In this document: positions 11,334-22,918 of the stretch, piece by piece
How the letters are laid out: every line of letters begins with the position of its first letter
Numbering within the stretch: the first letter of the stretch is position 1
Source: Symsagittifera roscoffensis
Taxonomy: Eukaryota > Xenacoelomorpha > Acoela > Convolutidae
Assembly (NCBI RefSeq): GCF_963678635.1
Contig: NC_087069.1
Span: forward strand, 55,286,928 to 55,350,927
Length of the DNA: 64,000 nucleotides
Direction: 5' to 3'
Position numbers and translations under genes: made by a program
Notes under the pieces: generated by a model
Database searches by the model: none
What the model was told of the DNA's origin: nothing
What the model saw: only the letters and a program-made list of their open reading frames with translations

Positions 11334-14080
11334 TGCTGTAATTTCGGCGAACACGAAATCGAACTAGAAGAGGGCGCCGTTCCCCATAGGGAAGGCGCAA
11401 GGCAAATGACGCCACACAAATCGGAAGCGTGCTGAGCGGAAATAGAAATGTTGCTTGAATACGACATGATAGAACCCTCGTCATCGCCATGGGCTTGCGG
11501 GGTAGTAATGGCGAAAAAGAAGGGGGGCAGCTTAGATTCTGTTGCGACTTTCGTTACTTGAATGCGGTAACGATAAAAGATGCGTACCCGATACCGCGAA
11601 TAGACGAGAGCCTATCTAAGCTTGGTGATGCCAAATTCTTCACCACATTGGACTTAGGTTCTGCCTTCTGGCAGGTCCCTCTGCGGAAGAAGGACAGAGA
11701 GAAAACCGGATTCGCGTGCGAATTGGGATTGTACCAGTGGAAGAGGATGCCCTTTGGCTTGTGCAATGCAACGGCCACTTTTCAAAGACTGGTGGCTCAG
11801 GCTTTGACGAGAGTGACCAAGAAGTACGGGAATCTCGTGATGTGTTACGTGGATGACGTAGTCATAGCGACACCGACCCTGGAAGACCACATTGATAGGC
11901 TCGATGAGGTCTTTGGATGCATGAAAAGAGCAGGATTGAAGTGCAAACCATCGAAATGTGAAATCCTTAGGGATTCGATTAAGTACCTGGGAAGAATGGT
12001 GGATAGGCATGGTGTGAGGCCGGACACGGAAGCAGTGGAAGCAGTGTTGACATGGAAAGCCCCCAGAACGGACACACAGCTCCTGAGCTTCCTAGGGTTT
12101 GCCAATTACTACCGAGAATTCGTAAAAGGATATGCGGACAAGGTGTATCCGATGCAGAAGCTGATGCGCAACAAGGGGAAAAAGTTCGAATGGAACGATG
12201 AGGCACAGGTTGCTTTCGAGAACATAAAGCGGGAACTGTGCGAAGCGCCAGTGCTGGGCATGCCTACAGAAAAGGGCATGTATGTTCTCGACACAGACGC
12301 ATCGGTGGTGGCCATCTCAGGAATCTTGCATCAAGAGCAAGAATGGAACGGAAGAACAGTTCTCCGTCCCATTGCATACGGCAGCAAGGTCTTGAGTGAC
12401 ACAGAGATGAAATACGGCGCACCAAAGGCAGAAATGTTTGCAGTAGTCACCTTCGTGGAAAAATACCGCGCATACTTGGGGAGCGCTCCCTTCAAGTTAC
12501 GCGTGGACAACAGAGCGTTATCCTGGTTGAAGACCTACTCGATGGATCAGAGTTATATTGGTAGATGGATAGTAAGATTGGATGGCTACCATATGATAAT
12601 CGAACATAGGATGCGTGATAAACACCAGAATGCTGACAGCCTCGGCAACAAAACTGAGTTCTATGAAAGATTGGAGCAGAAGCAGGCCAATCAGGTGGAA
12701 ATAAAGGAGGGATTCTCGTTTCTGGACAAAGAAACTTATGAAGCGCTTCCCTTAACGAGATGGTTGGATAAGTCTGGACATCCAATTCCAGGGCACCCTG
12801 AGTTACCTGTAGAGAAAGCAGCCGAGATAAAGATCCTATCCAAGGAGGACCCGGTCCCCTTGGATCTGTTGCTGCGCTCGAACCTGGTCCAGCAAGAACT
12901 CTCTCACATGAACATAAACAGCCTCTCATTATTGGATAAAACGGTGCAAGTCACACCGCAAGTGATGCGGATGCTGGGTGGATTGTTAGAAAGAGAAGTG
13001 ACCAGAGATGACCCCGAGTGGACAGCAGCAGTGGCATCGCTAACAGTCAGTGAGAAGGTGAAGATCATGCCGTCCAGAAGACAGCACCAAGAGGACGAGA
13101 GGGATTGTAGGACAATAGTTCAGCAACTATTATCCTCAATACCTCAAGAGATTTTAACCAGTACTTCTTACGGTCAGAAAGAACAGGGGAGCAGCAAGCG
13201 AAAGAAAACCGTCACCTTTGTGGACCGGGATCAGGAGGGTGAAGAGGTAGAACAAAATCTGCTGCAAGACTATTTGTCCGGGGAGACGGATGATGAAAAG
13301 AACCAGCGATCACAAGATCAACACCCGGGACAAGAAAATTTGTCCGGGGAGTCTGAGATAGACGAGAAAATTCCTGATGAGAAACAGGACCTAGAGAACA
13401 AGGTTTTGTCCGGAGAGTTCAGATGGATGCGAAGAAGGCACAGACATGATCTGGAGGAGCGTGCAGTCTCCAGCACAAACTCTTCGACGGATGATGATTT
13501 CCGAAACTCAGGAATGGACACCTATTCAGACAGGAATTCGAGTTCGGGATCAGAACAGTCAGAACTAGCGATACACACGCTACTAGTGGAAACTCGGGCA
13601 AGGGACCTGGACAGAGAGGTGTACCAGGATCCTGAAAGCGATCGCTACCTTATACCAAGCGAAAGAGTCTTTGACAACGCAGCGGATGACTTGGAGACAA
13701 TAGCGGTATCGAAACGCTCGATAAGCCTGCTGCCACAGAAAGAGGTAGTCAGGACTGATCTTCAGCCGTTTAAACAAGAAACACAGCCGTTGGCGAAGAT
13801 TTGGTGCGTTAAGATGGAAGAAGACACACACCAGCCCAACGAGCTGAATAGTCAGATGAGGGTCATGAAGACGTACTTAAAGGCGAGATACAGACTCTCG
13901 GACCTTCTAAGGGCGCAGAGAAGTGATCGCATGACAAGCAACCTGAAAAGGTGGATCAAGAATGGTTCTCCGGATAAAGGGGACCTCGAGGAAGATATTT
14001 ATCGCATCCTGAGACAATACTTCATGCAGAAGGAAGGGAGGTTATATTTGAACAAGGACGGGATTGTGGCTTGCAAATGA
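11334..14080 (+). pseudogene. pol: Reverse transcriptase and RNase H of the giant element
   Basis: The RT entry block (VPHREGARQMTPHK) begins near 11385, with a TGA at 11433. One G lost from a G-run near 11526 moves the frame, and from 11489 it is open for 863 codons. Visible blocks are LRFCCDFRYLN, DLGSAFWQVPL, MPFGLCNATATFQR and the catalytic YVDD at 11846-11857. RNase H follows with DTDAS and DNRALSWL. This is Ty3/gypsy-type pol. A long acidic linker (about residues 440-780) lies before the integrase and contains repeated LSGE blocks. The frame ends at TGA 14078-14080 but stays open beyond it into the integrase zinc domain. Confidence 0.92.
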
Positions 14081-15379
14081 AGGGACGAAGACAGAGTCCT
14101 ATACAAGTATAACGCGATAGTCTTACCGCAACTCTATCAGACAGAACTATTATTCAGGTCACATGATCAGATGGGCCATCAGGGGATCGACAAAGTATAT
14201 CAGAGGATCCTGAAGCGCTTTGAGTGGCCTGGGATGAAAAAGGCATGCGAGAAATGGGTAACAGCATGTCTGTCATGCCAACAGGTCAAGGATCCAAGGA
14301 AGTTGCGTCAGAAGGACAGGATGAGACCAAGGAAGAAGAACAAACCTTACGGTGACGATTTTGTAGTGGATAGGATAGATCTAAAGAGGATAGTGGAGGA
14401 AGTAGTGGATCTAGAGGAAATAACTGTGTCACAAGACATTGACATAGTCGATGATCACGACGATGAGTGGGTTGACGACTGGTCGAAACCCGAGTTAGAA
14501 TTCGACGACGAGCAACAGCAGTCATGTGAACAAGACTTGACGAACCTGCGTGTCTTAGAATGGCTGAATGAAACGACCTCGGATCCTGAGGAGACCAGCG
14601 TCACGATTCAAGACGTAGATCGTGAAAGCATGGAATACATCAAGACCGAACGAGATGATCCTTCCTGGGCTGCCCAGGAAGGACGACTACTCATTCCAGC
14701 TTCTAACCTCGACTTGATACCCGGTATGCGATCGACGGGGACGTCGATGGATATTTTTGTCCGGGGAGTGGTGGTAGGACTTACCCACACTGAAAACTTG
14801 ATAATAAAAAAATTAAGAATAGCAAGAGAAACAGGAGACTTAGAAGCAGAAACAGGCGAAGAGCCTAAGAAACCTGACATAGGCAGGGTAGTTGACTCAT
14901 ATTTTAACTTACCAAATGAATATTCAAGTAACATAATATTAACAGACAGTGATTTCATACTCACAAATAGAACATGTGCGATAGCAATCACAGCAGACAT
15001 GAGTTTTAGGACAGCGTTAGCGGCAGATTTTAAGAGAGAATACAAAAACGTGGAATTCCTTTGGAAACAAAGACCAGGGATAGGGGGCGTAGCAGCCTTA
15101 CCTCCGGCGGCGTCGCAAATACCGGGAAAATACTTATGTTTCTTGGTAACGAGGGCGACGGAGAAGCAGCACGTGGACCCAGAGAACCTAGTCTTGTCCT
15201 TGACGAGGCTGAGGGACTTCCTTGTGGAAATGGACGTGAAGGAGCTCTCGCTTCCACTGTACGATCCAAACAGAGGAAGACTGCATCCTCGGGAATTGTA
15301 CGCGCTTGTATACATGATATTCTCTGATACGAACATACAAGTATATCTACATAAGAAATATTACTTAAGTATAGGCTGA
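14081..15379 (+). pseudogene. Integrase zinc domain followed by a divergent macro domain
   Basis: The same frame as RT continues after TGA 14078. An integrase HHCC zinc finger is complete: HX4H at 14162-14179 and CX2C at 14267-14278, 29 residues apart. The DDE catalytic core that should follow is not present; basic residues and an acidic linker come instead. From about 14935 to 15370 lies a domain resembling the OARD1/TARG1 macro family, with ITADMSF, FKREY, FLVTR, a LSLTRLRDFL helix and FSDTNIQVYLHKKYY at the end. Residues matching the reported catalytic Lys84 and Asp125 of human OARD1 appear as Arg and Gly, and the glycine loop is altered, so hydrolase activity is doubtful. It could act as a binding or structural module. 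Confidence 0.72.
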
Positions 15380-15416
15380 GTGATGTGCGAGAGGGTGTTA
15401 GGCCAAAGACTAAGTT

Positions 15417-15467
15417 GTATGTTATGTTATGTTATGTTATGTTATGTTATGTTATGTTATGTTATGT
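15417..15467. repeat. ATGTT pentanucleotide microsatellite
   Basis: About ten perfect ATGTT units follow the macro-domain frame, in the untranslated stretch between the pol region and the accessory genes. Confidence 0.95.
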
Positions 15468-15814
15468 ATTAGGTTATTAAGATCATGGGTAAGTAGGGGT
15501 TAGTGACCATGAAAAACTAAATGACGATCTTAGGAATAGATCCAAAGTTTGGACTGTCCAATATTAGGTCGAATTCCAAAATTTTAGAGACCAATTGATT
15601 TTAATAAATTTTAGGATAAATATCTTTTTATCTGAACTGTTTTTAAGCAAATTTTATCGATATATGTTAAGGTGAAACTGACAAGTGTGATATTTGTGAC
15701 TTCTTTTCTAGATCCTGATTGATCATTTAATTACTCACTTGAGTCAAAATCTTGGAATCAAAACCGAATCAAACTTGAAAGAATAGATTGGATAACTTCA
15801 ACTTGGATGAATTG
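15468..15814 (+). other. Spacer with a candidate splice acceptor
   Basis: This is AT-rich sequence without a protein-like frame. A pyrimidine run ending TTCTTTTCTAG at 15711 is a good 3' splice acceptor and lies about 100 bases before the first accessory ATG. With a donor-like GTAAGT at 6025 it could allow a spliced subgenomic mRNA, as used for env in other LTR elements. That is inference. Confidence 0.5.
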
Positions 15815-16540
15815 ATGGACCTGGCAGAGGCATATGTAGGACCGATGATAGATGCGATCTATCGTCGGCTGATCGATCGAGACTTCGCTCTGGAGGATCC
15901 AGAGGTAGTCATGTTGCTGACCGCCCTGATCAACATCTTGGGGCACGACAACCGTGGGGACCGCCCCACGGAAGTCCTGATGGCAGCATATGGAGAAAGA
16001 GGAGTGCTAGACCGCACGAACATGAGAGTGATGAGGTGGAGAAACGGGGCTCTCTCAGGGAGTGACTTGGTGAATGAGCCTGGATTGGGAAGTTCTAGGA
16101 CCTACCAACCAGGTGAGATACCTATGCCCTCCAAGCCCAAACCTGGGCTGACGAGAATGCATCGGGAGATGAACAGCGAGGCGACCTCGTCTGGTTCACC
16201 ACTGAGAGCAGCTGTGCCACCAAAAAGGGCGAAAGTAGGACAGAAAGTTCAGACGAACCAAACCATGCAAGATCTGGATGAGATGATCGATGAACTGAAA
16301 AGTACGAAGAAGGAGCTGGACGAGATGACCAGAAGCATGCTCCAGATGGAGGAAGAGCGGGACATGTGGAGAAAGTTGTTTGAAGACTGCAACAAAAAGC
16401 AGGGTCAAGAGATCGAGCGCTTGAGGCAGGACTACAAAGAGCAATCGGAGCAGATGGCGTTGACAACGGCCGTGGAGAAAGTGATACCTGCAAGGGATAT
16501 TCCTCGTGGGCAGTCCCCGATGGAGCTCTTGACGCCATAG
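15815..16540 (+). CDS. Accessory protein 1, coiled coil, unknown function
   Basis: The first ATG in this frame is at 15815 and gives 241 residues ending at TAG 16538-16540. The N-terminal 60 residues look helical (DLAEAYVGPMIDAIYRRL). A Pro/Ser/Lys-rich middle follows, and then a clear coiled coil from about residue 145 to 225 with heptad-like Leu and Met. I recognise no family. It is the first gene after the candidate splice acceptor and is intact, unlike most of the element. It may be a structural or oligomerising protein; this is a guess. Confidence 0.6.
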   Translation: MDLAEAYVGPMIDAIYRRLIDRDFALEDPEVVMLLTALINILGHDNRGDRPTEVLMAAYGERGVLDRTNMRVMRWRNGALSGSDLVNEPGLGSSRTYQPGEIPMPSKPKPGLTRMHREMNSEATSSGSPLRAAVPPKRAKVGQKVQTNQTMQDLDEMIDELKSTKKELDEMTRSMLQMEEERDMWRKLFEDCNKKQGQEIERLRQDYKEQSEQMALTTAVEKVIPARDIPRGQSPMELLTP

Positions 16541-16543
16541 AAA

Positions 16544-16669
16544 TGAGTCAAACAACGGAGACACAGCTCCCAGCAGAGACAAATCGAGTAACAATCCCGG
16601 ATCCTAGTGACACCTTGGGTGACCCCGTCGTGGAACAGACAGTGAGGAAGCTGATAGAGACAGCTTGAT
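16544..16669 (+). CDS. Short accessory frame, possibly the start of the esterase gene
   Basis: An ATG three bases after the preceding stop opens a 41-codon frame ending in TGA TGA. The peptide is Thr/Glu/Pro-rich and has no family match that I see. It may be the N-terminal end of the esterase protein, separated from it by frame damage. Confidence 0.35.
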
Positions 16670-16704
16670 GACTGGTCGCTAGCAAGAATGCGCCAGGTTC
16701 CGGG

Positions 16705-17690
16705 GTGACTGCACCCTATGGAACGATTGACGACACGTGCAGAGTACGACTCTCCCAGACCGTGATCAGACAGGGGATAAGTGACGTGACACCACTCATG
16801 CGGAGCTCAAGAATCCCAGAGAGGAGAGTACGGAAGATGCCAGCGAAGAAAGTGTCTCGCATAATAGACGTGCAAAAGAATAATCAATTGAAATACGGGA
16901 GTTCCGGAGACAGATCCGAGGGCCTGCTTCAATCGAGCTACTTGGATCCCGGCAGTAAACCTGCAGGACATCTCATCTGATACTGGGAGACAGCTTGGTC
17001 AGAGTGCTGTCGAATTTGAGGACCTCGTGGGTCACCACGGTGATGGCCTTTGGAGGCGCGACGATAGCCCAATTATATCGAATGGTGGAACTGATGAATC
17101 CAGGGAGGATCCCCAATGTGATGATCTTAGTTGGGACGAATGACATCTCCAGAGGTTCAGATGAGCAGGAAGCACTATGGGAGTCAATGATGGTGTGTTT
17201 GTTAACGACCCTCTGACAGAAATTCAATTGCGCGGTACTGACCGGTTGCACTGTGCCAATGAACGCGAGAAGCCTGACAACATCAGGAAGAAGGCACAAC
17301 GAGGGAGTCGTCAGGTGGAATAACATCTTGAGGAACCTCGCAAGTCGAAACGCCGGAAGAATGATCCTCATGGACATCGAACATGATTTGAGAGCTATGG
17401 ATCAGGCCAGACTGACCACGGACGGCATCCATTTCGACAGTATCGAAGGACAAGCTTGGTTGAATCGAGTATTCCAAGAGCGGTTGGACGAGCTGGAAGC
17501 AGAACTCTTTGACACAGGAGTGCTGAAGGAAGAAGGAACAGTGAGTGACGCGGTGATTACTACCTTTGTGCCTCCTAGCTTGGAAACACGCTTGGGTACG
17601 GTCCCGGCCGTCACGAACTACAGGCAACAAAGCTCCAGCGAATCAGGTCAAAGGACAACGTACAGGATCGATTGGGAGAAGCACCGATGA
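16705..17690 (+). pseudogene. GDSL/SGNH esterase-like protein
   Basis: Four conserved blocks of the SGNH hydrolase superfamily appear in order. LGDSLVRVL at about 16983-17009 carries the nucleophile Ser (block I). AFGGATI near 17044 carries the block II Gly. ILVGTNDISRG near 17123-17155 carries the block III Asn. DGIHFDSIEGQAW at 17421 onward carries the Asp and His of block V in DXXH spacing. The family hydrolyses esters, often acetyl groups on sugars or lipids. The frame is broken by a shift near 16975 and a TGA at 17214-17216. Upstream codons 16705-16980 are basic and unrecognised. Esterase domains are known in some non-LTR retrotransposons (CR1 ORF1) and in viral envelope esterases; one here in an LTR element is notable. 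Confidence 0.8.
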
Positions 17691-20350
17691 GGAGGACCAT
17701 CCATCCTAGGAGAAGAATAGGACCTGTCAACCCAATTGAAGAGACAGCCGGCACGTCTAGATCGGACACTAGATCGGAGACGACAAATACCAGTCGAGAG
17801 GAGAGACGTCCGAGCAGAGGCTCGTTGATGTGGTCAAGACCCATACCGTCTCCCTGGCATATATACAAAGACGAGTTAATGAAGCTGGATCTCCAGAGAG
17901 TAAGCTTCATCGAAGATGCAAGGAGGATGCTGGATGGAGCGACGCTATCCGTCAGCAGATTGTACTCGATAACCGGCGTAGACTGGTTGATAGCCGCTAG
18001 CATAAATTTCAGCTCCACGACGGCCTTGAGATTTGCTGACTTGGAGGGACTGCCCTCTAACGACACGATGGGACCAGTGAATGCGAGACCATTGCAAGAT
18101 GTGAGGCTGAATCAAGATGAGGGGAATCGTGAAGAGAGACCAGGAAGATTCCTGACGACGAGAGCGCCGATTGGACAACACGTGAAGATATTCAGGCAGC
18201 TGACGACACCCCCTGGTCATGTGAAGGAAAGAGTATACCCAAAGCCAGTGAATCAAGATGGTGATGCCCAAAGATATGGCGGATTGATAGCGATAAAGAA
18301 AAATGAGACCATCTTCGCTGCCTATGACAAAGCAGAGATGAGGAAGGCCAAGATTATGGTAGTAGCGAATTCAGAGTTCGTGTACACCTCCAAGTCTTTG
18401 TTTTGGCCGGACGTCATAATGTTGGCAGCGGTCGACCTGGACCTACTGCAATCGATATCTCTGGCTATAGGGGTACAGAGGCAGACGGACATGAACCCAA
18501 TCACGATTGTGTTTGCTGGCATCAATGACCATCTACACAGTAGAGGTTTTCTGAGCAGACTCAGAGATCCTACAACAGCAGAGAACGCTGTATGGCCAGC
18601 GATAAAAGATATCCTTGAGTCGATGGGTGAAGTGGTGGATGCGACGAAGGAGGGGTCATTCAATAAAGTGACACTGAGAGTAGTATTCGCGTTGTCTCCG
18701 GGATATGCACATCTCCCGGATGGACTGAAATTTGTGTATGCGATTGTGGCCTTACTTTCGGACGGAAAATATGATGTGATCATATCAGCCCCGAATCGCA
18801 TGATAGAGATGGAGAACCTGAGGTCACTTAAGGCTGAACTGCCTGCAGTATGGTCAGATATCTCAAACGCGATGAGAGGATTCAATGACCATGCGCTACA
18901 CATGTTAGTGTTGGACGAGGTGCTGGGGTTGGAACTGTCCAATTTCAGTCGACAACACAAACTGAAACCGGGAATAGACGACGACCATCGAGTGATCGCG
19001 GCAATGTCCAACGACTTATGGTTCCGAGCAATTGAAGTGGCAGGTGAAGACACAAGAAGGAAAAATTCACTAGAGACGAGAGCTCACTTGGAAGCGATGG
19101 TTCTGAGAACCAAGCCGGAAGCCAACCAGTGGCTACACCTGAACCCTAGAGTAGCGGCATTGGGTGCAGATGCTTTTGAGCAAGGCCCCGTGATGATCAC
19201 AAAGATACATGCCTACTTGTTGAAGGAGGTGAACCTGGCGGAAAATGCCGGAGAAAAGACCGCTGAATTTGTGAACAGAATGTGTCAGATTACTCTGGAA
19301 ACCTTCTGGACCCAGGAAGTGAAAAGACAGGGGGGCTTTGAGAGAACAGACAGCATGCTAGAAGGTTTGGGAGCCGGATGGACCGCGTCCTTCTTGGCAA
19401 AAGTTTACCCGAAATCCTCGCACTACTTGATAAAAGAATTCCTCCAAGCAGTAGAGGAAGTATCGATAGTGGAACTAATAGCCTTGTTCGTGACATTCGG
19501 AGCAGAGAGTTTCGTGAAAGGACCGGCGATACTGCTCACCGATGGAATCCAGAACCTGCGGCTAGACGGACTTCTGACATTGATTGCAATTACCCACGGA
19601 AACTTGGGAGGACTGATGAAACTGGCACGTTGTCCAGAGCAGATGAGAGAGAGAGAGTGAGGAACTTGGATATGAAGGGACTCGTGGAACAAGATAAGAG
19701 ACCTGAGACACACTCTTATCCAGTATCTCTTACAACAAAATCGCTTTGGAACGGGAGAAGACGAGACGATTGAAAGAGAGGAAGATGTTAGACGACATGT
19801 TGGAGGCATGCCTCTATTAACCGATATGAGTTTGGCTATGAGAACCGATCCCTTGGCGCTGATCAGAGGAGTCACGGAGTTCGTGACAGTGATCTATGGA
19901 TCAGCAGTCACGTTTGCGTTTCTTGACGTTAAAGTGGAAGCATATAGGAGGTCGGTGCTGCACCTGAACCTCATATCGGCAGTGGACGGTAGTACACTGA
20001 ACTGGTGAGAGCAGCACACATTTCGGGAGCTCATGAGTGAAGATCTGTTATTTGCGAAAATATCGGAGCCAGAGCTGACAGTCATCAATTTTGACGATCA
20101 CTTCCGTGATCGCATGGGAGAAGTAGAAAGAGCACACATCGAGGTGTTTCCAAAGCTTTGGAATCTGAGACCCTATGATAAAACGAATGGTAAAATAACC
20201 AGAGTGCCTCGTCTCACTGCAGCATATCACAAAGTGAGAGAAGAGACGAAGGACTGGGGCGATTACAAGAAGCTGCCGGAGGCAATCCCTGAATTCCCTC
20301 TGATAAGAAGGATGTTGCTCGGAGCAGTCTCCGTGGTACAAACTCCTTGA
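17672..20350 (+). pseudogene. Large accessory protein with a possible second SGNH-like core
   Basis: A 662-codon frame opens at 17672, overlapping the esterase end by 19 bases, with its first ATG at 17687. It stops at TGA 19658. The same frame remains coding-like after further TGAs at 19673 and 20006, up to TGA 20348. The N-terminus is basic and low in complexity. Residues about 220-400 alternate beta-like and helical segments: KIMVVANSEF, DVIMLAAVDLDLL, ITIVFAGINDHLHSRG and VVFALSPGYAHLPDG. The order and GIND motif recall SGNH block I and III strands, but the Ser and Asp-His pair are not evident. The C-terminal third is helical. I recognise no family with confidence. Confidence 0.5.
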
Positions 20351-20825
20351 TTAAGAGCATTCAAAACCAATGAAAGGAGAGTAGATAATTTCGTGGGAAC
20401 GATGGATCCATACTTTGTTACAGTACACACGATTTGCATACACGGATCAAGCAACGAGAAGGCGAATAAGCAACGCCGCGACTCCCAAGCCTGGAAGATT
20501 TGATGAGGAATGGAAGGGATTAGGTTTAGCTCCGATGAGGATGAGAGGCAGGACCGAATTGCCTGAAGCCTCATGAATCCTGACTAGTGTAAAACAGGAG
20601 ATGAAAGTGGGAGGAATACTTCAGACGAGAACCTTCCTAGCACCCTTTGGCTGTGAAGAAATCAAAGTGGTCCATGGAGAAGAAGAAGATAAATCGGCCC
20701 GTACATTGCTCATACCGAGATTCCCGGAAGAAGCCGACAATGGTGAAAAAAGACCGTCGAGCTCGAACAGGGATAAGTAAGAAGGAGATGACGGATAGGG
20801 AGGAAGCCGTCAAACCGAAGAACCC
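20351..20825 (+). other. Damaged coding continuation, no clear domain
   Basis: Codons in the frame of the preceding protein can be followed to about 20515 through several stops. From 20647 a very basic frame (Lys/Arg-rich) runs to 21000 and overlaps the next unit. I see no domain. This may be a degraded junction between two accessory proteins. Confidence 0.4.
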
Positions 20826-22918
20826 ATGCAACAAGATCAAGCTGGTGAGGAAGACGACAGGGCATCGACAGGAGGAACATCCAGCCTGGATTTCAATATC
20901 TTCAGTGATTTTGAGAATAATGCAGATACGTTGGAAACGACTGAGCCAGCGGATGAAGGCATCTCGACACTGGAGCCTCCGTCAGCCTTTATGGAAATGA
21001 AACGGAATTTGCCGGAGAGCAGCTCTCCTGGCAATTCAAGAAATAACGACCAGAGAATCCTCATGGAATCACCTCGGAGGAGAAGAATAGAGGCCTCAGC
21101 CAGAGTACCTTTCTTGGGAACGCTGCCCGAAGAAGAATGGGAAGTACATCACCGAGACCACGAGAGTAGGACGGGATGCAAACTGGACAGAGTGGCGTTT
21201 ATGGAAGAAGTCTGGACCGTGGTTCAAAGGAACCCTTGATGAGAGAAGTATTTGACAAGCTTGGTGATTGTGAAGGGAGACGGTGTGAGTTGTTGATCGA
21301 CTCGGCCACTGATGAAAGTGAAGCGAATTCTCCCATCAAGATGACACCGCAGGACGATAAAGGAGAGGTGGTGTATCTGTCAAGAACCAGGAGAGGGACG
21401 ATGCGATCAAAATTGGTGATTGATAAAATCAATGCGATGAAAATGAAGTTAGGCAGCAGAGTGATGCCGAGGAGAGTTGGAAAGACGAAGGTGGATTCAG
21501 AAATATCGATGAGAGCTGGTAATTCAGCGAAAAGGAAACGAGTTGAGGAGGTCATGGATTTGGGGCAAGGTGATTATCAACTGTCTGGCACAGATAAAAT
21601 GTTAACTGATATAGCGATGGTGCCACCCATTCTCATGGCGGGGATAAAGTCAACAGGATATAAATCCAAAAGGAGTGACCGCACTCTGACTGCAGCAACC
21701 TTAGAAATGGAAATACTCAGCCAATGTGGAGAGAGCACAATGAAAGACTTCAAGCCATCTCCCATGAATCATGGAAAGGGAAGTGTCGCAGGACAACTAA
21801 CACCAGTGGAATATAACCGACTAACAGTGTCGGAGACTGTGTCGATAGATGAACCCACCGGTGGATACATGGAGATGTTAGAATACCGAAACTCGGATAG
21901 AGGGTATGTAATGGCCCTGGAAGACGAAAAAGCCATGAAGGTTATCTGGAAACGATGTTGCAAGGCACCACCCTCAAGCAGAAGGCGTACGGGACTTTAG
22001 CGTTGTCTGACATACAGGCAGAAACGATAGAGCAGTTGGTGAGCCTTCCATGGAAAGCAGTGGTATTAAGGTACTTCGAAGAAGAAATGAGGACTACGCC
22101 AAGAATACATGCTCTCGTGGCAGTGCCTTACGTAAGAACAGAGTTACAACTCAGGTTCGCCTGGTGCATGATGGGACTGACTCGCGAAGAATATGATTCA
22201 GAAGAAAGGAAGAGATCAAAAGAGGAGAAGGTTTTCCTTATGACGAACCTGAGGAATCTGATAGTCCAGGAGGGAGCAGCAGTAGCGTGTGCGAAGCGGA
22301 GAGACGCTCTCTGTTTCATTCAATTCCTGATAGAGCAGATTTCAGTACCTGCACTGAACACCTGTGTTAAAATGCTTAAGGAAGGCGATGAGCGAACGAA
22401 AGCCTTATTCTTGCTAGCACTGCTGGATATGCAGCAAAGTAAACCGATGAGGGTGAACATGAAAGAACCCGAGGAATTAGAACCCATGAAAAATATAGAC
22501 GAAATCAGGAGATTCTCAAACAAGGAGCTGAGACTCACTAAAAAATCTATGGGAGCATTGCCCAAATCCAGTGAATACTGTGGACCGATCAAGAAGAAAT
22601 CGTATAAGCTACGTATCCGGGATCATAGGGATAGCGTACAATCCTTTCCTGAGTGAAGACATACGCGATTGCTTCTTCGATTATGAGCAGGTGGTGTTGC
22701 TAAGATTCTGGACGTCCAGAATTGTAACGATCAAGAGCGTTAACAATCCACAGGCCAAATTGGGATTGGTCTTGGAGGAAGAGGTGACTGCACCTTCCGT
22801 ATCAAAATCCGACAAAAGAGTGGAGTTTGGGTTGGGATTCTCAGATGAATTACTGAGAACGAGCTTGATGGCAGTGTGGGAATTGATGAGGCCATCATGG
22901 TGTCCTACCCAACGCTGA
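20826..22918 (+). pseudogene. Accessory protein region 3, frameshifted, unknown
   Basis: Four overlapping frames follow each other: 20826-21239, 21176-22000, 21955-22656 and 22571-22918. They look like one long gene broken by about three shifts. The first part is acidic and Ser/Pro-rich. The second is Lys/Arg-rich with MPRRVGKTK and AKRKRVEEV patches that could be nuclear signals. The third, about 230 codons, is a regular helical stretch (ETIEQLVSLPWKAVVLRYFEEE, RDALCFIQFLIEQI, KALFLLALLDMQ) resembling helical repeats. I recognise no family and give no function. All are on the + strand with the purine-rich composition of the element. Confidence 0.5.

Noticed and set aside
15061-15327. Second plus-strand frame over the macro domain
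   Set aside because: The other frame matches a known fold end to end; this one is low-complexity Gly/Arg.
14608-15336. Long minus-strand frame of 242 codons
   Set aside because: It is antisense to the integrase-macro frame; its composition (Ser/Leu-rich) is that of a shadow frame.
18322-19053. Minus-strand frame of 243 codons
   Set aside because: Shadow of the 662-codon accessory protein; no independent motif.
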